Below, piece after piece: positions 33,944 to 43,397 of a stretch of DNA of 64,000 nucleotides. The notes beneath the pieces are model-generated. The model was not told where the DNA came from and did no database searches. It saw only the letters and a list, made by a program, of their open reading frames with translations. Each line of letters begins with the position of its first letter. The first letter of the stretch is position 1. This stretch comes from Jatrophihabitans_A lederbergiae (GTDB taxonomy: Bacteria > Actinomycetota > Actinomycetes > Mycobacteriales > Jatrophihabitantaceae). Made by a program: the position numbers and the translations under genes. The stretch spans positions 62,001-126,000 of the forward strand of contig NZ_JAVREH010000009.1 of assembly GCF_031845305.1 (NCBI RefSeq). The letters are read 5' to 3'.

Positions 33944-35127
33944 CCTCGACGGTGCGCTCCAGCCAGCAGGCCGCCGAGCGGTTACCCGCGCACGATCTGG
34001 TCGTGGTCGGCTCGGGGTTCTTCGGCCTCACCGTCGCGGAGCGGGTGGCGAGCGAGTTCGGCCTCCGGGTGCTCGTGCTCGAATCCCGTAATCACCTGGG
34101 TGGAAACGCCTATTCCGAGATCGAACCGAGCACCGGCATCGAGATTCACCGCTACGGCGCTCACCTGTTTCACACGTCCAATGAGCGGGTGTGGGACTAC
34201 GTCAACCGCTTCACCACGTTCACCGGTTACCAGCACCGGGTCTTCACCATCAGCAAGAGCCGCGTCTATCCAATGCCGATAAACCTGGCGACGATCTGCG
34301 AGTACTTCGGTGAGCACCTCACACCATCCGATGCGCGGGAGCTGATCCGGCAACAGGCCGCGGAGATCGACGCCTCCAGTGCCGACAACCTCGAAGAGAA
34401 GGCCATCGCGCTGATCGGCCGGCCGCTCTACGAAGCCTTCGTGAGGGGATACACCGAGAAGCAATGGCAAACCGACCCCCGCCAGTTGCCGGCCGACGTG
34501 ATCAGCCGGCTTCCGGTGCGCTACAACTTCGACAACCGGTACTTCAACGACAAGTACGAGGGCCTGCCGACCGACGGGTACACCGCCTGGTTGCAGCGGA
34601 TGGCCGACACCCCGGGAATCTCGGTGTGGCTGGGCACCGACTTCTTCGACGTTCGCTCGCAGCTGCGGCCCGGCACCCCGGTGGTCTACACCGGCCCCAT
34701 CGACCGGTACTTCGGATACGCCGAGGGTGAGCTCGGCTGGCGCACGCTCGACTTCGAGCAGGAGGTGCTCGACGTGGGCGACTTCCAGGGCACGCCGGTC
34801 ATGAACTACGCCGACTCGGACGTGCCGTGGACCCGCATCCACGAGTTCCGGCACTTTCACCCGGAGCGGGCGTCCTATCCGCAGGACCGCACGGTCATCG
34901 TGCGGGAGTACTCCCGGGAGGCCGGTCGCGCGGACGAGCCTTACTACCCGGTGAACACCGAGCGGGACCGCTCCGTGCTGGCCCGCTACCGGGCCCGTGC
35001 CGCCGCCGAGCCGGACGTGTACTTCGGCGGTCGGCTCGGCACGTACAAGTACCTCGACATGCACATGGCCATCGCGTCGGCCTTCTCAATGGTCGACAAC
35101 GAGCTGGCCCCGCGGTTGCGGAACTAG
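33940..35127 (+). CDS. glf: UDP-galactopyranose mutase
   Basis: A 395-residue flavoenzyme converting UDP-galactopyranose to UDP-galactofuranose. VVGSGFFGLTVAERVA is the FAD-binding motif, and NHLGGNAYSE with HRYGAHLFHTSNERVWDYVN are hallmark mutase segments. The substrate arginines lie in PVRYNFDNRYFND and the C-terminal FGGRLGTYKYLDM segment. GTG 33940 has AGGAG upstream. It closes the GH1-GT4-small protein operon. Its TAG overlaps the stop of the convergent GH2 gene, so the palindrome CTAG ends both genes. Confidence 0.93.
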   Translation: MTSTVRSSQQAAERLPAHDLVVVGSGFFGLTVAERVASEFGLRVLVLESRNHLGGNAYSEIEPSTGIEIHRYGAHLFHTSNERVWDYVNRFTTFTGYQHRVFTISKSRVYPMPINLATICEYFGEHLTPSDARELIRQQAAEIDASSADNLEEKAIALIGRPLYEAFVRGYTEKQWQTDPRQLPADVISRLPVRYNFDNRYFNDKYEGLPTDGYTAWLQRMADTPGISVWLGTDFFDVRSQLRPGTPVVYTGPIDRYFGYAEGELGWRTLDFEQEVLDVGDFQGTPVMNYADSDVPWTRIHEFRHFHPERASYPQDRTVIVREYSREAGRADEPYYPVNTERDRSVLARYRARAAAEPDVYFGGRLGTYKYLDMHMAIASAFSMVDNELAPRLRN

Positions 35128-37052
35128 CTCAACCGCTCAGGGAAGTCGACCGTGGGAGACGGCGGGGTCATCACCGTCGACGGGTAATCGCCGTACTCGA
35201 ACGAGCCGATCTCGTCCGCCGGAACAGCGGCCGACGGTCGCCGGGTGATCGCCCGGAGCACGGCAGGGTCGGCCTTGGGCTTGCGGTCGGCGCCGACCAG
35301 GCCGTTCTTCTCCTGCAGGGTGTCGGTGAACTGGGTGTAGCAGAAGCCGGCGACCGCGGGCGCGTCCAGCAATGCGTCGACGAGGCCTCGATAGCGCCGG
35401 ATCAGGTCCTCCGTGGAATGCACCACCGAGTAGCCGTGCCAGGACGGACCGTCCTCGGCGTCGTAGGAGATGCCACCGAACTCGGTGATCATCAGCGGGT
35501 GGCCGTCGCGGGTCATCCCCGGCAGCAGCACGCTGCGGTACCCGGGCTGCACCTCTTGCAGGGTGTCGCTGACCCCGGCGTTGCTGCCGTAGCGCTGCCG
35601 GAGCACCTCGGCGTGTGCGGTGTAGTCGTGCACGGTGATGACGTCGGTGACGATCTGCTCCCAGCCGTCGTTGCCGATGACGAGCCGGGTGGGATCGAGC
35701 GCTTTCGTCAGGTGATACAGCGCGGTTACGAAGTCGCGCTGCGGTGACGAGGTAGCCAGGTTCGGCACGCCCCAGCTCTCGTTGACCGGAACCCAGGCGA
35801 TGATGCAGGGGTGGCTGTAGTCACGGCGCTGCACCTCCAGCCACTCGTGTGTCACCCGCTGCACGGCACGCGAGGTGAACTCGTAGGCGGCGGGCATCTC
35901 GGCCCAGACGAGCAGGCCCAGCCGGTCACACCAGTACAGGAAGCTCGGGTCGGCGGTCTTCTGGTGCAGCCGGACACCGTTGAAGCCCAGCGAACGCACC
36001 AGCTCCACATCACGGCGGGCAGCGTCCGGGTCGGGCATGGCCAGATGCGACTCCGTCCAGTAGCACTGGTCCAGCACCAGCCGCAGGAAGTACGGCCGGC
36101 CGTTGAGCAGGATCCGGTTGTCCGACGCGGCGATGCTGCGCATCGCGGTGTAGCTGAAGACGGCATCCAGCAGTTCTCCCGCCTCGCCGGCGGTGGAGCC
36201 GTCCGGCGCGGGGTTGCCGTACAGGCTGATCTCGGCGTCGAAGAGGTTGGGCGTCTCAGGTGACCAGAGCATGCGCTGGCGTTCCAGCGTCATGTCGGCC
36301 TGCTGGAGCCGCACACTGATGGTCGCGCGGTCCCGGGTCATCGACACGACGCTGTCGGCGAGGGTCTCGCCCTCGTGGGTCAGCAGCAGCCGCAGCCGCA
36401 GCGCCCGTTCGGGAACCCGGTTCAGCCGGACATCGAGGGTGAGCATGGCGCTCTCGAGATCCGGCGTCCAACGCAGCTGCTCGACCCGGGTTGCGGGCAC
36501 CGGCTCGAGCCACACCGTTTTCCAGATGCCGCTGGTGCGCTCGTACCAGATCGCGTGCGGCTTCTCCTGCCAGTCCTGCTTGCCACGCGGCTGCTCGAGG
36601 TCGTGCGGGTCATCCACGGCTCGGACGACCACGACCTGGTCGGCCGAGTCCGCGAGGACGCCGGTGACGTCGGCGCTGAACGGCGTGTGGCCGCCGCGGT
36701 GCTCTGCCACCAGGTGCCCGTTCACCCACACCTGTGCCGAGTAGTCCACCGCGCCGAAGTGCAGCAGCAGCCGCTCACCAGGAGCGTGCGGAGCGATAAA
36801 GGTACGGCGGTACCAGAGCACCCGGTGGTAGCCGGTGTCACCGATACCACTGGCTGCCGACTCGGGAGGAAACGGAACCACGATGGTCCGCTCCACGACG
36901 CCTGCCGAAGGGTCCCACGACTCGTGCCAGCGTCGGTCCAGGCCGACGTCCCGGTCGTCATAGCAGAACTGCCACTGTCCGGACAGGTTGAACCAGCGCT
37001 CGCGCGTCAGTTGGGGGCGTGGGTGCGGGGCCGTGGGGGTTTGCGCGGTCAC
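35124..37052 (-). CDS. Glycoside hydrolase family 2 (beta-glycosidase), copy B
   Basis: A 642-residue paralogue of the GH2 at 7431-9272 with the same domain order: sugar-binding jelly roll (VNGHLVAEHRGGHTPF), middle domain, then TIM barrel with VPVNESWGVP (acid/base) and MITEFGGISY (nucleophile). No signal peptide, so it acts on imported sugars. It is divergent from the sugar ABC operon at 37681, across 628 bp, and would hydrolyse what that transporter brings in. It carries an extra 10-15 residues in the middle domain and a longer C-terminus than copy A. Confidence 0.88.
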   Translation of the reverse strand: MTAQTPTAPHPRPQLTRERWFNLSGQWQFCYDDRDVGLDRRWHESWDPSAGVVERTIVVPFPPESAASGIGDTGYHRVLWYRRTFIAPHAPGERLLLHFGAVDYSAQVWVNGHLVAEHRGGHTPFSADVTGVLADSADQVVVVRAVDDPHDLEQPRGKQDWQEKPHAIWYERTSGIWKTVWLEPVPATRVEQLRWTPDLESAMLTLDVRLNRVPERALRLRLLLTHEGETLADSVVSMTRDRATISVRLQQADMTLERQRMLWSPETPNLFDAEISLYGNPAPDGSTAGEAGELLDAVFSYTAMRSIAASDNRILLNGRPYFLRLVLDQCYWTESHLAMPDPDAARRDVELVRSLGFNGVRLHQKTADPSFLYWCDRLGLLVWAEMPAAYEFTSRAVQRVTHEWLEVQRRDYSHPCIIAWVPVNESWGVPNLATSSPQRDFVTALYHLTKALDPTRLVIGNDGWEQIVTDVITVHDYTAHAEVLRQRYGSNAGVSDTLQEVQPGYRSVLLPGMTRDGHPLMITEFGGISYDAEDGPSWHGYSVVHSTEDLIRRYRGLVDALLDAPAVAGFCYTQFTDTLQEKNGLVGADRKPKADPAVLRAITRRPSAAVPADEIGSFEYGDYPSTVMTPPSPTVDFPERLS

Positions 37053-37233
37053 CGTGCAAACGCTAGCGCCACGACCACGGCCTGCCGAATCGGCACGGAG
37101 GCGGCCACGCAGGCGCGTGCCGGTATCCGACGCGCCGGATCAGTTCTCGCCGGACGGGTTGCGAGCACAGTAGCGCCAGCGTAGATCAAGATCAGAGCAC
37201 GCTTCTGTTTCCAACCCTTTACAAGCGGATGTT

Positions 37234-37241
37234 CAACGTTG
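37234..37241. promoter_or_regulatory. CAACGTTG palindrome, possible LacI-type operator
   Basis: A CG-centred 8-bp palindrome within GTTCAACGTTGTAGAAC lies between the divergent GH2 and sugar ABC genes, in a locally A+T-rich stretch. LacI-family repressors of sugar genes use CG-centred sites. No regulator gene is next to it. The rest of the 37053-37680 gap shows no credible gene. Confidence 0.35.
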
Positions 37242-37680
37242 TAGAACCAGGGGCCAACCTAAGAGAAAGGCGTCACCCGTGACGGGAGCGCAGTGGAACG
37301 TCGGCTGGACGGCGACCGTCGCGTGGCGACGTGCCGCACCTGGCAAAGCAGACAAGCGCTCGCCGGGCCCGGGCACAGCTTGATACCAATGGGGTGTCGA
37401 CGGTGTTGCCGTGGGTGTCGCAACTACCTTCGACGAACGAGGCGGGCAGCATCCGCTGTCATGGTCAACTCCGACCATTGCCCACTTGGTCGAGACGACC
37501 GCGATCCGCGCGACGGCGGGACCGTCGGCCCGCTGTCGCTGTTCGCCCCGGCCCGCCGCCAGCGCTCACCGGCTCCGGTCCGCGCGCGGCATCGCACGGC
37601 AGATGTGTGGTTCCAACTCAACAGAACGAGGGCACCCGACCGATCCGGCCGCCGGCCCTTCTTTCCACCAAGGAGACCCG

Positions 37681-39018
37681 ATGAATGAGTTCACCGTTCC
37701 GTTGTCCCGCCGGGGCTTCCTCGGCGCTGCCGGCACGCTGGGCGGTGCGCTGGCGCTGGCGGCATGCGGCGGGCAGAGCAAGCCGCCTGGTGCCGCCGGT
37801 GGTCCGACCGGTGCCGCCGCCGGTGGTTCCTACACCGGTCCGAAGGTGACGCTGTCCTTCTGGAATGGCTGGACCGGCGCCGACGGCGACTATGCCAAGA
37901 AGATGATCAACGAGTTCAACGCCGCGACGCCGAACGTCAAGGTGAACATGAACGTCTTCCAGTGGGCGGACCTCTTCCAGAAGATGCCGGCCGCGGTGAC
38001 CAGCGGCAACGGCCCGGACATCGCCGCCATGCACATCGACGACATCCCTACCCAGGCGGCACAGCGTGTGATCGTGCCGATCGACGCGGTGGCGAACAAC
38101 CTGCAGCTGAACCAGTCGAACTTCGCGCCGGCGGTGTGGCAGGGCGGTATGTACAACGGCAAGCGCTACGGAATTCCGGTGGACGTCCACTGCCTGGGCC
38201 TGTTCTACAACAAGGACCTGTTCGAGAAGGCCGGCCTGGACCCGGAGAAGCCGCCGACGAACAAGGACGAGTACATGAACGCCCTGGACAAGCTGAAATC
38301 AAAGGGCATCGCGGGCAGTTGGGTCAGCCCGTTCCAGTTCACCGGTGGTCTCATGTACCAGTCACTGCTGTGGCAGTTCGGCGGCGACCTCTTCAACAGC
38401 GACGTCACGAAGGCAACGTGGGACTCCGACGCCGGCATCTCGGCGCTGACCTGGATGACCGACCTGGTCAAGCACGGCTACAGCCCGAAGAACGTCGGCC
38501 AGGATGCGGACTACGTCGCTCTGAAGAACAGCAAGAACGCGCTGAACTGGCAAGGCATCTGGCAGGTCAACGAGGTCACCAAGCTCACCAATACCCACAT
38601 CGGCCTCGCGGCGCTTCCCAAGATCGGTGAGAAGGGCGGCGTCTGGGGCAACTCGCACCAGTTCGTGCTCCCCCGCACCCAGGGCAACGACGCCAACAAG
38701 GTGTCGGCTGCGGCTTACTTCGTCAGCTGGTTCACCAAGCACGAGGCCGACTGGGCCAAGAGCGGCAAGGTGCCCGCCGAGAACAAGCTGGCCGCGAGCA
38801 CCGACTTCACCTCCATCCCCGGTCTCAAGCCGTTCGCCGACGAGGTGCCCGACGTGCATTTCCCGCCGGCGGTCGCGGGTGTCGGTGACGCGATGACGGC
38901 GATGTACGACGCGGTCAACGCAGCGGTGCTGGGCAAGTCCGACCCGGCCGCCGCGCTGCATTCCGCGGCGAACAAGGCATCGCAGATCCTGGCTCAGAAC
39001 AAGAAGAAGTACGGCTGA
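37681..39018 (+). CDS. Sugar ABC transporter substrate-binding lipoprotein
   Basis: A 445-residue family-1 binding protein. The Tat signal SRRGFLGAAG is near residues 10-19 and the lipobox LAAC near residue 30. LSFWNGWTGADGDYAKKMIN and YGIPVDVHCLGLFYNKDLFE are typical of maltose/oligosaccharide-binding proteins. ATG 37681 has GGAG 7 bases upstream. It is first gene of a rightward operon with two permeases and GH43 enzymes, so the ligand is likely an arabino- or xylo-oligosaccharide. No ATPase gene is present; such systems usually share an MsiK-type ATPase (family knowledge). Confidence 0.9.
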   Translation: MNEFTVPLSRRGFLGAAGTLGGALALAACGGQSKPPGAAGGPTGAAAGGSYTGPKVTLSFWNGWTGADGDYAKKMINEFNAATPNVKVNMNVFQWADLFQKMPAAVTSGNGPDIAAMHIDDIPTQAAQRVIVPIDAVANNLQLNQSNFAPAVWQGGMYNGKRYGIPVDVHCLGLFYNKDLFEKAGLDPEKPPTNKDEYMNALDKLKSKGIAGSWVSPFQFTGGLMYQSLLWQFGGDLFNSDVTKATWDSDAGISALTWMTDLVKHGYSPKNVGQDADYVALKNSKNALNWQGIWQVNEVTKLTNTHIGLAALPKIGEKGGVWGNSHQFVLPRTQGNDANKVSAAAYFVSWFTKHEADWAKSGKVPAENKLAASTDFTSIPGLKPFADEVPDVHFPPAVAGVGDAMTAMYDAVNAAVLGKSDPAAALHSAANKASQILAQNKKKYG

Positions 39019-39020
39019 TC

Positions 39021-39965
39021 ATGACGGCCACCGAGGCACGAACGGCGACGGCGGCGACGGGCAGCAGCACCTCTGCCCGGCGCATCCGCCGCAGCGGCTG
39101 GGCGACGCCGTACCTCTTTCTCGCTCCGTACGGCGTGCTGTTCATCGGGTTCATCATCCTGCCGGCGATCTACGGCATCTGGATCAGCCTGCACGACTAC
39201 GACTACCTGCTGCCGCACCAGCCATGGGTGGGTTTCCAGAACTACCTCGACCTGTTCAAGTCCGGCTCGCGGGACGGGGCCGACTTCTGGAAGAGCATGC
39301 GCGCGACGGCGATCTTCACGATCTTCAGCGTTCCGCTGCTGGTCGTGATCCCGCTGGCCATTGCCGTCGTGCTGAACCGGAAGTTTCCGGGACGCACCTT
39401 GTTCCGGGCGATCTTCTTCACGCCGTACGTCCTCGGTGTGGCTGTGGTCGGTGTGCTGTTCCGGTTCCTGCTCGACCCGACCATCGGCCTGCTGAACTAC
39501 TACCTCGGCATGATCGGGTTCAGCGGCACCACCCCGTGGACCACCCAGGTGCCGTGGGCGTGGGTCGGCCTCGTCGGCATGACGGTCTGGTGGACGCTGG
39601 GCTTCAACGCCATCATCTACCTGGCCGGCCTGCAGGACATCTCGCCGGAGCTGTACGAGGCAGCCGAGGTGGACGGCGCCACCAACTGGGACAAGTTTCG
39701 CAACATCACGCTGCCAGGTTTGCGCCCGGTTCTGCTGTTCGTGCTCACGCTGACCCTGCTGGCCTCGGCCAACATGTTCGGGCAGTCGTTCCTGATCACC
39801 AAGGGCGCACCGGACAACACGACCCGGACGGCGATCTTCTACATCTCCCAGGTCGGCCTGCAGCAATACCGGCAGGGCATCGCGGCCGCCATGAGTTACA
39901 TCGTCGCCATCATCCTGATCGGCATCAGCTTGCTGAACTTCAGACTGTTCCGGGAGAAGGACTGA
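39021..39965 (+). CDS. Sugar ABC transporter permease, MalF/UgpA type
   Basis: A 314-residue permease with six helices. PYLFLAPYGVLFIGFIILPA is the first, and the EAA loop is YEAAEVDGATNWDKFRNITL, which docks the ATPase. The start ATG follows the binding-protein stop by 2 bases. It forms a heterodimer with the next gene. Confidence 0.92.
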   Translation: MTATEARTATAATGSSTSARRIRRSGWATPYLFLAPYGVLFIGFIILPAIYGIWISLHDYDYLLPHQPWVGFQNYLDLFKSGSRDGADFWKSMRATAIFTIFSVPLLVVIPLAIAVVLNRKFPGRTLFRAIFFTPYVLGVAVVGVLFRFLLDPTIGLLNYYLGMIGFSGTTPWTTQVPWAWVGLVGMTVWWTLGFNAIIYLAGLQDISPELYEAAEVDGATNWDKFRNITLPGLRPVLLFVLTLTLLASANMFGQSFLITKGAPDNTTRTAIFYISQVGLQQYRQGIAAAMSYIVAIILIGISLLNFRLFREKD

Positions 39966-39966
39966 C

Positions 39967-40887
39967 ATGACGACCCTTGCATCCGGTAGTTCCGCGGCGG
40001 ACATCGAGCCGGATCCGAATGAGCCCGGGACCGAGCAGGCCCCCCGGCAGCCGGCCGCCAAGACGCCGCTCGGTCAGGTGCTCTTCTGGCTGATGCTGAT
40101 AGTGCTGACCGTCATCTTCCTGGCACCGCTGCTGTGGATGATCAGCACCTCGTTCAAGACGCACGAGGACGCGACGAGGTTGCCGCTGTCCTGGATACCG
40201 CGGCCGTGGGACATCGGCTCTTACCGGACGCTGTTCGGCTCCGGCTCGGCGAACCCGGTGCTGCGGTGGTTCCTCAACAGCATCGTGGCGGCGGCGGCGA
40301 ACTCCATCCTGATCGTCGCGGTCGACGCCGCGGCCGCCTACGCGCTGGCACGACTGGACTTTCCCGGTAAGAAGCTCATCTTCGGGACGGTCATCACGAC
40401 GATCTTCCTGCCCGCCTTCGTGTTCCTGATCCCCAACTTCCTGATCGTCAGCAAGCTGGGCTGGCTGGACTCGCTGTGGGCGATCATCGTTCCCAGTGCC
40501 GGTGGCGCCTTCGGGGTGTTCTTCCTGAGGCAGTTCTTCTCCACGCTGCCCAAGGAGCTGGAAGAGGCGGCGATCATCGACGGGGCCAACCAGTGGCGGA
40601 TCTTTACCACGGTGATCCTGCCGCTGTCGAAGCCGGCGCTGTCCACCCTGGCGGTGCTGTCGTTCCTCACCAACTGGAACGACTTCCTGTGGCCGGTGTA
40701 CGTGCTGTTCAGTCCGAACAAGCTGACGCTGCCGTCTGGCCTGGCGAAACTGCAGAACGCCGCGACGGTGGACTATCCGATCATCATGGCCGGAGCCGTG
40801 GTCGCCAGTGTCCCGGTGATCATTCTGTTCATCATCGCGCAGCGGCAGGTCATCGAGAGCGTCTCGCGCAGTGGCCTGAAGGGCTGA
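39967..40887 (+). CDS. Sugar ABC transporter permease, MalG/UgpE type
   Basis: A 306-residue permease with a 35-residue Pro/Ala-rich N-terminal tail and six helices. The EAA loop is LEEAAIIDGANQWRIFTTVI. Its ATG follows the preceding stop by one base. Together with the previous permease it would move the oligosaccharide delivered by the lipoprotein. Confidence 0.92.
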   Translation: MTTLASGSSAADIEPDPNEPGTEQAPRQPAAKTPLGQVLFWLMLIVLTVIFLAPLLWMISTSFKTHEDATRLPLSWIPRPWDIGSYRTLFGSGSANPVLRWFLNSIVAAAANSILIVAVDAAAAYALARLDFPGKKLIFGTVITTIFLPAFVFLIPNFLIVSKLGWLDSLWAIIVPSAGGAFGVFFLRQFFSTLPKELEEAAIIDGANQWRIFTTVILPLSKPALSTLAVLSFLTNWNDFLWPVYVLFSPNKLTLPSGLAKLQNAATVDYPIIMAGAVVASVPVIILFIIAQRQVIESVSRSGLKG

Positions 40888-40893
40888 GTTCGC

Positions 40894-41958
40894 TTGCGAC
40901 TCCAACCAGCCGTGCTCGCGGGAGCCCTGGCAGCCCTACTTACCGGCTGCGGCGGCACCTCCCAGCCGGCGTCCCAGTCGGCCAACTCAGGCAGTGCGGG
41001 CATGTCGGCTTCGACTTCGGGATCGGCACCGGCACCGGCACCGGCAGCGGGTTCGTCCAACTCTGTGCTGGGCAAACGCTATTCCAACCCGGTATATGAC
41101 CAGGACTTTCCCGATCCGGCGGTGATCCAGGCAGGCACGCGGTACTACGCCTACGGGACGCAGGGCGGCGGGTCCAACATCCAGGTGCTCACCTCCCCCG
41201 ACCTCACGACCTGGACCACCGCGGCGGACGCGCTGCCGAACGTGGGCACGTGGGCCAGCACGGGAAGCACCTGGGCGCCCGAGGTGGTGGCACTGTCCGG
41301 CAGGTACGTGATGTTCTACGTCGCGCACGACAACAAGTCCGGCAAGCAGTGCATCGGACGGGCAGAATCGGCCGAGCCCAGCGGCCCGTTCACCGACACG
41401 CGATCGGCGGCGCTGATCTGCCAGACCGGCCTGGGCGGCTCCATCGACCCGAATCCGGTGCGGGCCGCCAACGGCAACCTCTATTTGTACTGGAAGAACG
41501 ACGGCAACTGCTGTGACAAGCCGGTGCAGCTGTGGGTACAGCAACTGGCGCCGGACGCCGGCAGCGTCAGGGGCTCCCCGGTGGCCCTGCTCTCCAACAC
41601 CCGAGGCTGGCAGGGCAATCTCATCGAGGCGCCCGAGATGGTCAGTCACGGCGGACGGTACTTCCTGTTCTACTCGGCCAACGACTACGCCTCCGACAAG
41701 TACGCCGTCGGATACGCCAGCTGCCAGGGGCCGACCGGTCCGTGCACCGATCGCTCGACCAGCCCTTTGCTTGCCTCGGACGGGGCGGCTGCCGGTCCCG
41801 GGCATTGCTACGTCCTGAATCTGAAGGATGGGTCGAGTGTGATGTTCTTCCATGCCTGGCAGCCATCGGCCATCGGCTCGTCCTCTCCCGGTCGCCAGCT
41901 GTGGCTCGAGCCGTTGGTCTGGCACAACGGCCTGCCCTCGGTTCACCAGCCGAGCTGA
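40894..41958 (+). CDS. Surface GH43 glycosidase (lipoprotein)
   Basis: A 354-residue five-bladed beta-propeller glycosidase starting at TTG 40894. A signal peptide with lipobox LLTGC (Cys about residue 19) and a Ser/Ala/Pro linker to about residue 55 place it on the cell surface. The three GH43 carboxylates are seen in DFPDPAV (base), GSIDPNPV (pKa modulator) and IEAPEMV (acid). It is 6 bp downstream of the permease. It would trim arabinan or xylan side chains outside the cell before uptake. Confidence 0.88.
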   Translation: MRLQPAVLAGALAALLTGCGGTSQPASQSANSGSAGMSASTSGSAPAPAPAAGSSNSVLGKRYSNPVYDQDFPDPAVIQAGTRYYAYGTQGGGSNIQVLTSPDLTTWTTAADALPNVGTWASTGSTWAPEVVALSGRYVMFYVAHDNKSGKQCIGRAESAEPSGPFTDTRSAALICQTGLGGSIDPNPVRAANGNLYLYWKNDGNCCDKPVQLWVQQLAPDAGSVRGSPVALLSNTRGWQGNLIEAPEMVSHGGRYFLFYSANDYASDKYAVGYASCQGPTGPCTDRSTSPLLASDGAAAGPGHCYVLNLKDGSSVMFFHAWQPSAIGSSSPGRQLWLEPLVWHNGLPSVHQPS

Positions 41959-42064
41959 CCCGCCAGCCCTCGACCCGCCCGCGCTGTGACAGCGGCGCGC
42001 GACCTCACCCCGCGGCACGACCGGCGCTCCGGCGCCCCATCGTGCCCCGATCGGAGAGCCCTAC

Positions 42065-43084
42065 ATGACAACCATCGCGGCACTGGGTGTCGCCCTCTGT
42101 CCAGAACCAGCCGTAGACCAGGGGGACCCGTTTCTGCTCGAGGTGCCCGAGCTCTACCGCGCCGAGGTTCCGTACCGCTTCTATGTCTACGTCACCGCGC
42201 CGGGGTTTCCGGTGTACGGGTCGAACAGCCTGCTGGACCCCGCCGGCTGGCGGCGGGTCGGCGAGAGCCACCCCGGCGTCGACGCCGACCGGTGGTGCTG
42301 GGCACCCTGCGTCCGGTTCGTCGAGGGCCTCGACCGGCCCTGGGTGATGCTCTACTCGAGAGCCGACGGGACCGGTGAGACCGAGGGTCACCAGGGCCAT
42401 CGGTTGCGCCGGGCGGACAGCACCTCGCCGGCCGGCCCGTTCGCCGACTCCGGTGAGGTGCTGACACCGCAGCTCGACTTCGCCATCGATCCGGACGTGT
42501 ACGTCACGCCCGAGGGAACCAGTTGGCTGTACTTCGCCGTCGACTTCGTCACCGACGAGCCCTACGGAACCGGCATAGTCCGCGCCCGGATCAGCCGGAA
42601 CCTGCGACGGCTGGAATCCGACCCCGTCGTGGTCGCGCGCCCCTCAGCACCCTGGCAGGTTTTCGACCCGAAGCGCTCGATGCCGTGGAAGGACATTCCC
42701 GGCGTGCGCTGGGAGGACTCGGAAACGGTCCGGTGGTCGACCATCGAGGGCCCGGCTGTGCTCACGTCGCCGCGTGGCCGGGAGGTGGTGTTGTACAGCG
42801 GTGGCAATTTCAACGACTTCTACGGCGTGGGCATCGCGGCCGCCGGCTCTGATGGCTCCTGGTCCGACCTGAGCCCGACTCCGGAGCGCAGCCTGCTGGG
42901 GCCGCGTCCGGCGGACGGGCTGTTCGGACCCGGCCACTGCAGCGTTCTCGTGAGCGACGGGCAGACCTTCATGTGCTATCACTTTCGGACCGAGCCGTCG
43001 GCGCCGAGACAATTCGGCATCATCGCCCTGGAATGGGACGCCGATACCGACCTGCCCCGGTTGGCGGCCGATCAGCAGCTTTGA
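42065..43084 (+). CDS. GH43-like glycosidase, cytoplasmic
   Basis: A 339-residue beta-propeller protein without a signal peptide. Candidate catalytic residues are in DFAIDPDVYV and STIEGPAVL; the N-terminal base position is less clear (NSLLDPAGW or the FLLEVPEL region). It follows the surface GH43 by 106 bp in the same direction and would finish hydrolysis of imported oligosaccharides. The remote first motif makes the exact subfamily uncertain. Confidence 0.75.
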   Translation: MTTIAALGVALCPEPAVDQGDPFLLEVPELYRAEVPYRFYVYVTAPGFPVYGSNSLLDPAGWRRVGESHPGVDADRWCWAPCVRFVEGLDRPWVMLYSRADGTGETEGHQGHRLRRADSTSPAGPFADSGEVLTPQLDFAIDPDVYVTPEGTSWLYFAVDFVTDEPYGTGIVRARISRNLRRLESDPVVVARPSAPWQVFDPKRSMPWKDIPGVRWEDSETVRWSTIEGPAVLTSPRGREVVLYSGGNFNDFYGVGIAAAGSDGSWSDLSPTPERSLLGPRPADGLFGPGHCSVLVSDGQTFMCYHFRTEPSAPRQFGIIALEWDADTDLPRLAADQQL

Positions 43085-43086
43085 GG

Positions 43087-43338
43087 CTGGTGGACGATCT
43101 CCCCGATACCGGATCCAACAAGAACCGGGAGTCGTGGGGCCAGGGAATCGCCAACATCGTGACCGGCTTCTTCGGCGGCATGGGCGGCTGCGCGATGATC
43201 GGCCAGACGATGATCAACATCAAGTCCGGTGCGCGGACCCGGCTTTCCACTTTCCTCGCCGGCGTGTTCCTACTGATCCTGGTGGTGGTCTGCGGGGTGG
43301 TCAGCTCAGCTCCAGCCACGGAGGAAGCCGTACGGTAG
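43087..43338 (+). pseudogene. SulP anion transporter fragment
   Basis: Right after the GH43-like stop, a stretch reads LVDDLPDTGSNKNRESWGQG, then NIVTGFFGGMGGCAMIGQTM and RTRLSTFLAGVFLLILVVV. This is the diagnostic central part of SulP-family anion transporters. Only about 75 residues remain of a protein normally near 500. The N-terminal half, the remaining helices and any STAS domain are missing. No start codon or ribosome binding site is tied to it, so it is a deletion relic. Confidence 0.8.
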
Positions 43339-43397
43339 GGCACCGGACAGGCGCGGTAGGGCACCGGGCCACTGGGTCGGCTTGGAAAGGCGAGGCG

